Source: Phycisphaerae bacterium (GTDB taxonomy: Bacteria; Planctomycetota; Phycisphaerae; SM23-33). Taken from it: a DNA stretch of 64,000 bases. Within the stretch, counting starts at the first letter, position 1; each line of letters starts with the position of its first letter. The DNA lies in assembly GCA_030745875.1 (NCBI GenBank), contig JASLNT010000010.1:1-64000 (forward strand), in the 5' to 3' direction. Of the stretch, positions 25,720 through 35,181 are shown in pieces. The notes under the pieces are model-generated. The model made no database searches. It saw nothing but the letters and a program-made list of their open reading frames with translations, and was not told the origin of the DNA. The position numbers and the translations under genes were made by a program.

Positions 25720-27291
25720 TCATTTTTTCGATCGCCAGTTCGTTCGTTTGGCCCAGTCGCGCCAAGCCCGTGACATTTGCGTTACACGCTCTGGATGCTC
25801 TTTCGCCAGGTTCTTCAACTCCGTACGATCCGTCGCCAAATCGTACAGTTCCCAATTGCCCGGTTTCGCCGGATCGCCGCGACCGACCAGTTTCCATTTA
25901 CCGCAGCGGGCGGCCTTGTTGCCTACGTGCTCCCAGAACAACCATTCGTGACCGGCTCGCCGCCGGCCCTCGAATACAGCAGTGAGACTCTTGCCCTCAG
26001 CGGGAATGATCTTCTGTCCCTTAAACTCGGTTGGACATTTGATCCCCGCCAGTTCGCAAAGTGTCGGCAGGATGTCGATAACGTGTCCTACCTGATGCGT
26101 GATTGTCCCGCGTTTGATCCTGCCCGGCCAGCATGCAATCAGCGGAGTTGCGATTCCACCCTCGTATGTCCAGCGTTTGAATTTTCGGAAAGGCGTATCG
26201 GAGGCGTTGGCCCAGGGCAGGTCAACTGTGCGATAGGAATCGACCGGCCCGGGCGGAATGTCGGGCGTCGCGTGCCACGCCTCGGCGCAGGCCCCGTTGT
26301 CAGACAGGAAAAGCACAAGCGTTTCTTTCTCCTTGTCGAGTTTTCGGAGCTTATCGAGTATTCGCCCGATGTTGCGGTCCATGCAGTCGATCATGGCCGC
26401 ATAGGTCGCCATTTTAAGATCCCATCCGTCCTTATCCCTGACATCCTTCCACGGCGGCGTCTGGGAGTCCGCCGGCGCCAGCGCCCAATCCTTGTCGATC
26501 AGCCCCATCTTCATCTGGCGTTTGTATCGCTGTTTGCGGATCGCGCCCCAACCGACCTTGTACTTGCCGCGGTATCGAGCGATATCGGCGGGCCTTGCCT
26601 GTATCGGAAAATGCGGAGCCGTGTAGGCCAGATACAGGAAGAAAGGCCTGTCTTGGGCGCCGTACTCGTCGAGATACTTAATCGCCTTGTCGGTAAAGGC
26701 GTCGGTGGTGTAAAAGTCAGGATCCTTGGGCGTAAACGGGCGGATGACCTTGCCTTCATCCCCCCAGGGGCGGTGGTCGCCCGGGCGTTTATGCCCCGGT
26801 TCAGGCTCGCCGGAACGCCGCCTGCCCGGATTGAAATAGTTGCAGCATCCGCTGAGAAGACCGTAGTACCGGTCGAATCCGCGAGCGATCGGATTCTGCG
26901 AACCGTGCCACTTACCCGTCATCAGCGTGCGATACCCCGCAGTTTTGAGGGCCTCAGCCAGACTGATGCAGTTCTTCACTCTACCGGCCCCGCCCGGCGA
27001 ACTGACGCCGGCCTGCTGCGGATAGACTCCGTATATGAGGGAGGCGCGCGTCGGAACGCATCGTGCGCAGTTGTAGAACTGGGTGAACCTCAGGCCCTCG
27101 CGCGCCAATCGGTCTATGTTGGGTGTCTGAATCTCCCCGCCATAACACCCCGCATCCGACCAGCCCATGTCGTCAGCCATGATCAAAACAATGTTAGGCC
27201 GATCCTTATCGCCCTCGCCTTGCGAACGACGAGAAACGACAAGGCAGGCGCTTCCGGCCGCAACGCTTTGCAGAAATGTGCGTCTGTTCAT
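25720..27291 (-). CDS. Secreted sulfatase (S1 family, arylsulfatase-like), copy 7
   Basis: A 523-residue sulfatase with the signal MNRRTFLQS, metal site MADDMGWSDAGCYGG, formylglycine motif CVPTR (Cys78) followed by ASLIYG, then MTGKWHGSQ and LFLSDNGACAEAW. The GWSDAGCYGGEIQTPNIDRLA region is typical of arylsulfatase-like S1_4 enzymes. The ATG at 27291 is chosen; a GTG two codons upstream at 27297 is possible. It lies 49 bases after a membrane-protein gene and probably shares a transcript with sulfatase copy 8. Confidence 0.9.
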   Translation of the reverse strand: MNRRTFLQSVAAGSACLVVSRRSQGEGDKDRPNIVLIMADDMGWSDAGCYGGEIQTPNIDRLAREGLRFTQFYNCARCVPTRASLIYGVYPQQAGVSSPGGAGRVKNCISLAEALKTAGYRTLMTGKWHGSQNPIARGFDRYYGLLSGCCNYFNPGRRRSGEPEPGHKRPGDHRPWGDEGKVIRPFTPKDPDFYTTDAFTDKAIKYLDEYGAQDRPFFLYLAYTAPHFPIQARPADIARYRGKYKVGWGAIRKQRYKRQMKMGLIDKDWALAPADSQTPPWKDVRDKDGWDLKMATYAAMIDCMDRNIGRILDKLRKLDKEKETLVLFLSDNGACAEAWHATPDIPPGPVDSYRTVDLPWANASDTPFRKFKRWTYEGGIATPLIACWPGRIKRGTITHQVGHVIDILPTLCELAGIKCPTEFKGQKIIPAEGKSLTAVFEGRRRAGHEWLFWEHVGNKAARCGKWKLVGRGDPAKPGNWELYDLATDRTELKNLAKEHPERVTQMSRAWRDWAKRTNWRSKK

Positions 27292-27340
27292 AGTCACGTT
27301 CTCACCGGGGCGACCGCAATATCGGCTGGCCTGCTGGTCG

Positions 27341-28102
27341 TTATCGGAACCACGCCTTGGGCAGAAATCGCAGAATCAGGCCTCTGGACTGGTGCTTTTC
27401 CAACTTCCCGGCCGTCGCGCTGCACACCGCCATCCCGTAATTACTCAGCGATCGATCGGTAACTGACGGTGCAAACCAGTAACCTGACCGCCAAAGGTCG
27501 GCCAGTTCCACAGTAGTAGGCATATCCTTCAGGCGCATACCGGGTTTCACGATAGTCTTGTCGGTGACGACATTGATAATCTCCCGATTAGCTTGATTCA
27601 GGATTTCGGCCTCGTCGGCGAACATCCACTTCAACGGTCGGGCCGCCAGTACATCGTGTCGCCACCGGTGGTCCTGGAGATCACGCTGCAATTGCGAGCG
27701 TGAGTAGTTCTGCGCAGCGGCGCGGGTCATGTAGGCTCCGGCGTTGTAGTTCACGCCCGACATCCACATGCATCCGAACCAGTAGCAATCGTGCAGCACA
27801 ACCGCTAACACGACAATAACCAGTGTGCGAAATACGTATCGGCGTGCGCGCTGGGGGGGAGTCTCCGTGAGTGCGGAGCCTTGATGTTTCGGGTCGGCGG
27901 TCGCTTTCCTTCCGAATGCCAGAGCAAGAAGATTGGCGAAGAGGAAACCGATCGCCGTACCGACCAACAAACCTACAACAGCGCCTACGCCAAGCCCGGG
28001 ATTACCCGCGTCAATACCTCCGAGAACACCCCCGAAAAGCGCGAGCAAGCCCCCGCATATGAGCGGGAGCGTGTGGTACAGAAAGCTGAGAACCTTTCGC
28101 AT
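27341..28102 (-). CDS. Membrane protein of unknown function
   Basis: A 253-residue protein with two Gly-rich N-terminal hydrophobic segments (about residues 8-60), a third one (about 90-105), and a long C-terminal region without hydrophobic spans (for example RWRHDVLAARPLKWMFADEAEI). The Gly-rich pair recalls glycine-zipper segments. No domain was recognised. The ATG at 28102 is preceded by GAAGGAC. It is located between two sulfatase genes on the same strand, which is the only functional hint. Confidence 0.65.
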   Translation of the reverse strand: MRKVLSFLYHTLPLICGGLLALFGGVLGGIDAGNPGLGVGAVVGLLVGTAIGFLFANLLALAFGRKATADPKHQGSALTETPPQRARRYVFRTLVIVVLAVVLHDCYWFGCMWMSGVNYNAGAYMTRAAAQNYSRSQLQRDLQDHRWRHDVLAARPLKWMFADEAEILNQANREIINVVTDKTIVKPGMRLKDMPTTVELADLWRSGYWFAPSVTDRSLSNYGMAVCSATAGKLEKHQSRGLILRFLPKAWFR

Positions 28103-28161
28103 GGGCGCACTGTCCTTCACTCAATTGCCGATCGAAACGGAGTTCCCCGAAGAACTCACGA

Positions 28162-30066
28162 TCAGAACCCGTTTATCTGCGCAATATGACCAAAGATGGA
28201 AGTCCCGTATTTTCCACGCTTTCCTTTTCCTGCTTTGTGAAATTCCTTTATCATCGGCAGGGCAATCTCACCCATCCAATCCAGTGTGTTGTGGAGGAGT
28301 TGGGAGTTCTTCGAACCCTTGAAGAGCATTTCACGAAGGCAAGCCAGCCCCTGATCCTTCTTGCCAATCTTCGTCAACGTCCAGGCGGCCATCATTTTTA
28401 CTTCCTCGGCCTGGTCGGTCATCGCCTTGGCGATGGCGGTTTCAGCAGGCGCTGCGTTCTTGTCCAGAAGGTGGATGCCCACGATCGACCAGTAACGGAT
28501 GCACTCGTCGGCGTCGGTCAGGCCCTTGACGAACGTCGCCAGGTTCTTCTTGTCGCGAACCAGCGCCAGATCGGCTGCATCAAGGTACTTCGCCAGCGGA
28601 TAGAGCTTCTCGTTGCGAACCATTTCATAGATGGTCGTGTTGTTTGCACTTGCGCGACGAACTCGCATAGTCTCAGGGATCAGCCCGGAATCGAAAAGTT
28701 CGAGTTGCTTTGCTCGCAGGGCCGCCTTCAGTTCGGCGATCTTCTTCTGGTGTTTCGGGGCATCGATCAGATTCTTCACGTTGTCGAAGTCGTCCACGGT
28801 GTCGTAGAACTCCTCCGACACGCGCGGGCGGAAGAACCGCCCGGTGACCGCATCGGTCTTGCCTTCCCTGTGATGCTTTTCCCATGCGGGCGTCGCGGGC
28901 GCTTTCCAGAGGTACGCCAGGTACTGACCGGCCGGAGCGTAAGGCATGTAGTTCTTGTAGTAGGCATATTGCTTGTCGCGGATCATGCGGACCGAGTCGT
29001 AGCGCTCGTCGGCGCGTTCGCGGAAGCCCAGGTGATATTTCGGCTCGGGCTCGATCCCCTTACCCAGGAATACCGTTCCCTGCATGGTCTCGGGCGGTTC
29101 GCCTCCAACCAGAGACACCCAGGTTTTGGGCATATCGACAAAGCTCACCATGCGATCGACCGTCACACCAGGTTTGGCTGCCGGGTGGAACTGCTTCCAC
29201 TTTTCCGGTATACGGACCACCAGCGGGCAGTGAATCCCGCTGGAATAGACAAATCGCTTGCTGCGCGCCATCACACCGCCGTGATCGGAGCAATAGATTA
29301 CGATCGTGTCTTCGTAGAGCCCGTCTTCTTTGAGGGCATCGAGGCATTTCTTGACCTGGGCGTCCATTCTCTCAACCGCCGCAGCGTATTTGGCGTAGTT
29401 GGTGCGGATAACCGGAAGATCGGGATGGTATGACGCCAGCTTCATTTTGGCGGGGTCCTTTCCCGCCCCGCCCCCGGGTCCGTGGGCGCGACTCTCGTGA
29501 GAGTCGCCAATGTTCACGTTGGCGAAGAACGGTTGGCCCGACTGTCGATTGCGCCACCCGTACCTGGACCTGCCCTTCCTACCGCCTTTCTTACCGCCCT
29601 TCTTACCGCCCGATTGACCCCAGCAGTCGTTATCGCTGCGTCCGCCGATGTTGTAGTCGGTCTTGCCGCCGTTGGATACGTGGTATCCGGCTTTCTTCAG
29701 CAGGTCAGGATAGTACTTGATCTTATCGTGAGGAATGTGGTTTCTGCTGCGCATCGGCTGCGTACCGTTGGATATCGCGTACATTCCAGTGATCCAGCAC
29801 GAACGGGTCGGCGCGCAGACGGCCGCATTATCGAAGCAGTGCGTATAGCGAAAACCCTCTTTCGCCAGTTGATCGATCGCGGGTGTCTTGGCGTTCGTGC
29901 TTCCGTAACAGCTCACCCAGGAGATACTGTTGTCTTCACTGGTGATCCAGAGGATATTGGGCTTTTGTGGTGCGGCGTCTCGAGCCAAACCCGAACGAGA
30001 CAATATCGCCCCACCGGTGACAAGAGCGCTTCCCGCCAGGAACCTTCTTCGACTAATGGGATTCAT
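28162..30066 (-). CDS. Secreted sulfatase (S1 family, heparan-N-sulfatase-like) with C-terminal HEAT-like repeats, copy 8
   Basis: A 634-residue sulfatase. The signal MNPISRRRFLAGSA is twin-arginine-like; the metal site is ITSEDNSISWVSCYG; the formylglycine motif is CAPTR (Cys84), then SCWITGMY. The catalytic domain carries a Lys/Gly-rich insertion near residue 155-167 (GGKKGGKKGGRKGRSR) encoded by a 12-base tandem repeat at 29576-29611. Residues about 500-630 are helical repeats of HEAT type (for example MTDQAEEVKMMAAWTLTKIG), a layout common in planctomycete sulfatases. A GAAGGA site precedes the ATG. Confidence 0.9.
   Translation of the reverse strand: MNPISRRRFLAGSALVTGGAILSRSGLARDAAPQKPNILWITSEDNSISWVSCYGSTNAKTPAIDQLAKEGFRYTHCFDNAAVCAPTRSCWITGMYAISNGTQPMRSRNHIPHDKIKYYPDLLKKAGYHVSNGGKTDYNIGGRSDNDCWGQSGGKKGGKKGGRKGRSRYGWRNRQSGQPFFANVNIGDSHESRAHGPGGGAGKDPAKMKLASYHPDLPVIRTNYAKYAAAVERMDAQVKKCLDALKEDGLYEDTIVIYCSDHGGVMARSKRFVYSSGIHCPLVVRIPEKWKQFHPAAKPGVTVDRMVSFVDMPKTWVSLVGGEPPETMQGTVFLGKGIEPEPKYHLGFRERADERYDSVRMIRDKQYAYYKNYMPYAPAGQYLAYLWKAPATPAWEKHHREGKTDAVTGRFFRPRVSEEFYDTVDDFDNVKNLIDAPKHQKKIAELKAALRAKQLELFDSGLIPETMRVRRASANNTTIYEMVRNEKLYPLAKYLDAADLALVRDKKNLATFVKGLTDADECIRYWSIVGIHLLDKNAAPAETAIAKAMTDQAEEVKMMAAWTLTKIGKKDQGLACLREMLFKGSKNSQLLHNTLDWMGEIALPMIKEFHKAGKGKRGKYGTSIFGHIAQINGF
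29576..29611 (-). repeat. 12-bp tandem repeat inside sulfatase copy 8
   Basis: Three head-to-tail 12-base units (TTCTTACCGCCC on the plus strand; the first differs at two positions) encode the Lys-Gly-rich insertion. Units of 12 bases add four residues each without a frame change, so the insertion could vary in length between strains. Confidence 0.75.
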
Positions 30067-30186
30067 ATCGCATATCCTTCGTTTATAACAACTGTGAAAG
30101 CGGACTATACGCGATGGAGCCTAAATCACTATCCATCCGGAGGGTCTGGAAGACCTTGCACAATACGTCTCCAGTTGTCCGCCGTT

Positions 30187-31620
30187 CTACCTTTTGCGTT
30201 TCTTCTTCTTTTTGCGATTTGCGCGTTGTTTAGCCGTCAGGCGTTTTGAGCGTTTCTTTACTTTTCCCGGGAATCCCCCGCCCATGCCCATCTGCCCCAT
30301 GCTCTGGGCCATCTTCATGCGGTCGCGCGTGCCCATACCGGCCATCTGCTTCATCATGCCCGCAGCCTGGGTAAAACTCTTGATCAGGCCCGACACGTCC
30401 TGAGTTTCCTGCCCGGCGCCTTTGGCGATTCGCCGACGGCGGGACGCTTCGATAACAGTCGGGTCCTCCCGCTCGCCCGGAGTCATCGAGAGGATTATCG
30501 CCTCCATACGACGCATCTCGTTACCGTCCATCTGCATCGCATCAAGTTGCCCGCCCATGCCCGGGATCATCTTGAGAATCTGCTTCATCGACCCGAGCTT
30601 CTGCATCTGCTTCATCTGGGCCAGGAAGTCGGTAAGCGTGAATCGACCTTTGGCCATCTTCTCCTGCATGGCCGCCGCCTGGTCGGCGTCGAATTCGCTT
30701 TGGGCTTTTTCGACGAGCGAGACAATGTCGCCCATGCCCAGTATTCGCCCGGCCATACGGTCGGGATGGAACTCTTCGAGATCGTCAAGCTTCTCACCGA
30801 CACCGATGAACTTGATCGGCTTACCGGTGACGGCTTTTACGCTGAGTGCGGCGCCGCCCCGTGCATCGGAGTCGAACTTGGTCAGGATCACGCCGTCGAG
30901 TTCCAGGCGTTCGTTAAACTCCCGGGCGGAGTTCACGGCATCCTGACCGGTCATCGCGTCAACAACGAGATATATCTGGTGCGGATTAACAGCTGAGGAG
31001 ATATCCTGCACCTGCCGCATCATTTCTTCATCAACGTGCAGGCGACCGGCGGTGTCGATTATGACCACGTCGCATTCATTGCTTCGCGCCCATTTTATGC
31101 TCTTGCGCGCCACCGCGACCGGATTCCCGGACCCCTCGACCCTGAACGACGGAATACCGACCTGATCGGCCACAATCTCCAACTGCTCGATAGCCGCCGG
31201 TCTCTGTAAGTCGCAGGCGACTACAACGGGGTGCTTGCCCTGCTTGAGGAGATTCCTGGCGAGTTTTCCGCAGGTGGTGGTTTTACCGGCGCCCTGTAGA
31301 CCGGCCATCAATATGATCGTGGGCGGAGGGCTTACGTAGTATATCCGCGAATCCACCGGGCCCATCAGTTCGGTAAGTTCGTCCTGAACGATCTTGACCA
31401 TCAACTGGCCGGGATGGAGCGACTTGATGACCTCAGAACCGACAGCCTTCTGCGTAACATCCTCACAAAACTTCGTTACGACCTTGTAGTTGACGTCGGC
31501 TTCGAGCAGCGCGGTGCGGACGTCTCGCATGGCGTCGCGGACGTTTTGCTCTGAAATACGCCCTCGTCCGGACATCTTGCGGAAGACATCGCCGAATTTC
31601 TCTGTCAGGGATTCAAACAT
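30187..31620 (-). CDS. ffh: Signal recognition particle protein Ffh (SRP54)
   Basis: A 477-residue SRP54 protein: N-domain, G-domain (GLQGAGKTTTCGK as G1, DTAGRLHVDEEM as G3, LTKFD as G4, then GVGEKLDDLEEFHP) and a methionine-rich M-domain that binds SRP RNA and signal sequences. A basic tail (KAKQRANRKKKKKRKR region) is longer than in E. coli. It targets nascent membrane proteins to the FtsY receptor. The start at MFESLTEKF (31620) matches the family; an upstream frame to 31653 is not favoured. No strong Shine-Dalgarno site is seen. Confidence 0.96.
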   Translation of the reverse strand: MFESLTEKFGDVFRKMSGRGRISEQNVRDAMRDVRTALLEADVNYKVVTKFCEDVTQKAVGSEVIKSLHPGQLMVKIVQDELTELMGPVDSRIYYVSPPPTIILMAGLQGAGKTTTCGKLARNLLKQGKHPVVVACDLQRPAAIEQLEIVADQVGIPSFRVEGSGNPVAVARKSIKWARSNECDVVIIDTAGRLHVDEEMMRQVQDISSAVNPHQIYLVVDAMTGQDAVNSAREFNERLELDGVILTKFDSDARGGAALSVKAVTGKPIKFIGVGEKLDDLEEFHPDRMAGRILGMGDIVSLVEKAQSEFDADQAAAMQEKMAKGRFTLTDFLAQMKQMQKLGSMKQILKMIPGMGGQLDAMQMDGNEMRRMEAIILSMTPGEREDPTVIEASRRRRIAKGAGQETQDVSGLIKSFTQAAGMMKQMAGMGTRDRMKMAQSMGQMGMGGGFPGKVKKRSKRLTAKQRANRKKKKKRKR

Positions 31621-31700
31621 AAGACGCGAAAGGATACCAGATTCCCGCGTCAAACGGAAGTGATTGCCTCACAGGAGTCGGATTACGGGCGGTTTGAGGG

Positions 31701-33776
31701 TTAGTCTCGCGGTCTGGTCAGGGATATGCATTCGCTTACGGGAATCCGCATATCCATCGGACTTCCGTAGTCCTGGTGGTCTAGGAATTCCCCGGCACTG
31801 CCTGCGGCCCGGCCTACCGCGAACATTAGAAACGCAATATCACAGGCGCGCTGGACGGTCATTCGCCTTTCCTTCAGCGCCCGCCAGCATATGCCCAGCG
31901 TTACTGAAGCTATGGCGCCATCGAGATTGACGGCCCAGACATTCCTGGCGATTTCGGCTTCCTTGAGCCCGACGGTCAGCAGGTGGTAATAATCCAGAAA
32001 GACGTTACATATCTCGTTTTCGGTCAGACATTCGGCAATGGCCCGCTCCCTGGGATCGTAGTTCACCGCCTCAGTGTTGAACACCGGATGTCCAAGACAT
32101 GGAATGCGGTCGTATTCAGATCCGGCGTCTTTGGCCTCTTTGCGGATCTTGGCGAATCTCTTGACCTCTTTTTTGGCCAGAGCGGCCAGATCCAGTCCGT
32201 GTTTCGGATCGAACGGATCGTCGAGTTCAATGTCTCTGAACACCTTCAGCAGATACTCCACCGCCCGACGTCCATTGCCTCCGTGGACCTGCCCAATACT
32301 CGCCAGTGAAGCTATCATTGCGGTATTCGGTGCGTTGCCCGCAGCGGCCGACAGCTTGGCGCCCTGAGCGGATATCGTCCCCGGACCGTTGCTGAGTGCT
32401 GCGATCAGGCACTTTTCGACCAGGACCGCTTCGAAGTCCCTTGGTTTCTCTCCCGTCCACGACAGAATGAGAGACGAGGCGAACGAGCCCTGGCGCATCA
32501 ACTCAGCGAGCGAGAGACCATATATTCGCGTTTCCTTTCCATCATTGGACGATACGCGGCTGGCGTTCCTCATGTCCCGTCTGCCTGGAGCGGCGCCCAG
32601 AGTGGTTCGCATTAGCGCCTTAAACTGCGACGCGTACGGTTTGGGGACAACTCCGGCGTGAAGAAGCAGTCGAGTGGGCAGCGTCTTACCCAGGTGCTTG
32701 TAGTCGACAAACCAGGGATTCAGGCGGAACTGCTTGGGACGTCTGAAATCGCGCTGAATGCCCAGCCGATCGCAGATCAGCCCCGCCGCCGCCGGTAAGT
32801 GATGCAGCGTGGTGATTCGCATTCCCCGCCCCAACGAGTCGATAAGCTCCGCGGTTTTGTGATATCGACGTCCGGGTTCGAACGGTCCGATCCCGAAGTA
32901 GTTGTCGAAAAGCTCCATCTTCGCAGCCGCAGTGGTCTGCCCACCGTCGACAACAGCTCCGGCGTGTCCGAGCGACAGATCCTTGGTGGCGAGAATCCCG
33001 CCGGTCACGTAGGCGATTATCGGTTTGACTGACTTGCATTGGCGAAGCATTTCGACAGCTTCTTTTTCATAGAGACCGCCTGGCTCGACATATAGGACGA
33101 TTATCTCGGTCTTGTCGTCCTTTACCGCAAGATCCACAAGATCCTTCAGCGGAGTGAGTATCAGGACGTCTTTTCCGGTTGATATTCCGAAGCTCGTTCC
33201 GAGACCCGCGTTGGCGAGATACGACGCCATCGTGTTAACCATATTCCCGCTGTTGGAGATTATCGTGGTGCTTCCGGCGGTGAAACTGGTCGCTGGCGTG
33301 TCGCCCCCCACGGCTCCTGCGCGAACGGCGTCATGGGCGTTTATCACGCCGAGTGAATTGCAGCCCAGCACGTCTATATTCGCTTCGTGGCAGAGTTGTG
33401 AGATCCTGGAGCTTACTTCGATCGAGACGTTCTCTGTTATGATGAATATGGTCTTGATCGATCCGTTCCGGTGCTCGACTACGCCCTTCACATCGCCATA
33501 GACAGCCGCCGGAGGAGAATAAACGATGACCTTGTTAGGACGCTTGTTCTTGGGCAGGGAACCCATGAGTTCTTCTACGGTCGAGTAGACCGGAATAGGA
33601 TCCTGTCCGGGCACGTCAATGGTCCGTCCGCCCTTGCCCAGAGCCCATCCGCCGACGATATTGCCGCAGTACTTCTGCGAAGCGACAGTAACGTTGCGCG
33701 CCTCTCGCCCTGTTATGTTGGACACGGCGATGCGGTCGCCAGCCTGAAGAAGATCGCTGAGTTTTGCGGCCCTCAT
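31701..33776 (-). CDS. ATP-citrate lyase-like large subunit (succinyl-CoA ligase alpha-like + citrate synthase-like)
   Basis: A 691-residue protein. The N-terminal half is a CoA-ligase alpha-type module with the phosphohistidine motif GHAGA (H271) and an ISNSGNMV segment. The C-terminal half resembles citrate synthase: QVHGGNGRRAVE, a CLGHPVFN histidine region with DPRERA, and NLDGAIASVTLG supplying the catalytic Asp. This is the ATP-citrate lyase architecture (cleavage of citrate to acetyl-CoA and oxaloacetate with ATP and CoA). It exceeds the usual bacterial length (about 600). The start overlaps the upstream gene by ATGA, with a GGGAG site. Confidence 0.8.
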   Translation of the reverse strand: MRAAKLSDLLQAGDRIAVSNITGREARNVTVASQKYCGNIVGGWALGKGGRTIDVPGQDPIPVYSTVEELMGSLPKNKRPNKVIVYSPPAAVYGDVKGVVEHRNGSIKTIFIITENVSIEVSSRISQLCHEANIDVLGCNSLGVINAHDAVRAGAVGGDTPATSFTAGSTTIISNSGNMVNTMASYLANAGLGTSFGISTGKDVLILTPLKDLVDLAVKDDKTEIIVLYVEPGGLYEKEAVEMLRQCKSVKPIIAYVTGGILATKDLSLGHAGAVVDGGQTTAAAKMELFDNYFGIGPFEPGRRYHKTAELIDSLGRGMRITTLHHLPAAAGLICDRLGIQRDFRRPKQFRLNPWFVDYKHLGKTLPTRLLLHAGVVPKPYASQFKALMRTTLGAAPGRRDMRNASRVSSNDGKETRIYGLSLAELMRQGSFASSLILSWTGEKPRDFEAVLVEKCLIAALSNGPGTISAQGAKLSAAAGNAPNTAMIASLASIGQVHGGNGRRAVEYLLKVFRDIELDDPFDPKHGLDLAALAKKEVKRFAKIRKEAKDAGSEYDRIPCLGHPVFNTEAVNYDPRERAIAECLTENEICNVFLDYYHLLTVGLKEAEIARNVWAVNLDGAIASVTLGICWRALKERRMTVQRACDIAFLMFAVGRAAGSAGEFLDHQDYGSPMDMRIPVSECISLTRPRD

Positions 33777-35011
33777 TTTACATCTCCCATCTCGGCACAA
33801 CTTTTGGCGAATCCGGCTGCATATTCGGCTACTTGCGTCACAGGCGTATCCGGCCCGAAAATTACATACGGAAGGGACAGTGCGTCCAGCGTTTCCTTCA
33901 TAGTCAGCAGCCCCTGCACAAGTCTTGGGCCTCCGCGTCCCACGACAACGGGCGTGCTTATCGGTCCGTTCTCATCGACGTACGCAATCAGGGCGTCGGC
34001 GATGGCTTTGAAGGTGACGTCTATCAGGGTGTTGTTCGCTTTCCCACCGAGGATCAGAATGGCGGAGGCTTTTGATAGATTATGATCGAAGCATCGTTTC
34101 GCAGTACCAAACATCCGCTCGTATGTCGGATTGCCCCCAAAATCCGACAGGAACAGCGGGCTACCGCCATTCTGCGTGAGAGTCTCGATAACGATGGTCG
34201 AGGCCCCTCCGCCGAAGAGAATCGGTAAGATAAGTTCGCCGCCGAGATCAGCGACATGGGCCTGGCCCTGGTGGCTGGATGCGGACCACTGGCTCATTTC
34301 TTCTTCGAAGGCGGTCTTGTTGGCGGGGTATTCGGGAAGTTCCAGGCCCAGATTCCGGAACTTGAAGTTGGCCTCGTCAAAAATCGCCTTGAAATCGCAT
34401 GCGAAGGGCTTTCCTTGAGGGTCAATCCGCCAGGGATTCACTTCGCACAACTGCATGCCCGTCGACCGGAACATGTCCACAAAATCAACCAGCGATCGCG
34501 ACAAAGGGCTTATCGCCTCAGCGGGGCAACCAAGTTCCTGCAGAATATCCGACGCCTGGTATGCGTCCAGCCACTTGTATATATCGATCGGAGAGGTGAT
34601 CTTCTTGTCGTCGGTCACCTCTTCGATATCCATTCCGCCAGACAGAGACATCGTTATCGCCGGACCAACGTGTCGGGAATCGTATGTAAGGGCTGCGTAC
34701 ACTTCCAGGTCCGATGGAATATGCTGGACGATATACGCGGTCCGCGGAAGGTGCCCGCCGACTTCAATACCCTGAACGCGTTTGAGCTCTTTCTGGGCGT
34801 CGACATAATCTGTGACTTCCACGACGGCTCCGGATTTGCCTCGCTTGCCGGACAGGACGTCGGCCTTGACTAGTCCGCGTCCGCCCCAGCGTTCGAGGGC
34901 TTCACGTATCGCAGCGCCCGGCGCGTCAGCGGTGAGGTGCTCGGGAACAGAGATGCCGAATCTCGGGGCAAGGTGCTCAAGAAAGAAAAGTTCGGTAACC
35001 TTGGCGGGCAT
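33773..35011 (-). CDS. ATP-citrate lyase-like small subunit (succinyl-CoA ligase beta-like)
   Basis: A 412-residue ATP-grasp/succinyl-CoA ligase beta-like protein: VKADVLSGKRGKSGAV (ATP-binding strand-loop), MSLSGGMDIEEV and CEVNPWRIDPQGKPFACDFKAIFDEAN (Mg/ATP-site pattern E-x-N-P and D-x-K-x-x-x-D-D-like), with a Rossmann-type C-terminal half (LFLSDFGGNPTYERMF). Together with the overlapping large subunit it makes the two-subunit ATP-citrate lyase arrangement known from Chlorobium and Aquificae. GGGAGG precedes the ATG. Which pathway it serves is not visible in the window. Confidence 0.8.
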   Translation of the reverse strand: MPAKVTELFFLEHLAPRFGISVPEHLTADAPGAAIREALERWGGRGLVKADVLSGKRGKSGAVVEVTDYVDAQKELKRVQGIEVGGHLPRTAYIVQHIPSDLEVYAALTYDSRHVGPAITMSLSGGMDIEEVTDDKKITSPIDIYKWLDAYQASDILQELGCPAEAISPLSRSLVDFVDMFRSTGMQLCEVNPWRIDPQGKPFACDFKAIFDEANFKFRNLGLELPEYPANKTAFEEEMSQWSASSHQGQAHVADLGGELILPILFGGGASTIVIETLTQNGGSPLFLSDFGGNPTYERMFGTAKRCFDHNLSKASAILILGGKANNTLIDVTFKAIADALIAYVDENGPISTPVVVGRGGPRLVQGLLTMKETLDALSLPYVIFGPDTPVTQVAEYAAGFAKSCAEMGDVK

Positions 35012-35181
35012 GCTTGGAAACCTCCCGGCACGTCAGTGTGCATATTAGGTCTCTGTGAATGCCCATCGTCCAAGTAGCGGAGCACACCATAGGCAATTCT
35101 CAGTTTTTTTTTGTATTTTTCCTGTTCCGGGGTCAGAGCGTGCGGGTTTCGGCGACAAGGCCCATCGGGTACAATGTCCAC

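Noticed and set aside
25777..27462. Long plus-strand open frame (about 560 codons) opposite sulfatase copy 7
   Set aside because: It is the mirror of the real sulfatase frame. High G+C at third codon positions keeps the antisense frame open. Its translation has no domain, no credible start and unlikely composition. Similar antisense frames opposite copy 6 (17888-19291) and the Tad kinase (59838-61148) are rejected for the same reason.
29576..29611. CRISPR-like array
   Set aside because: The units are contiguous 12-mers inside a coding frame, with no spacers. No CRISPR array or cas gene was recognised anywhere in the window.
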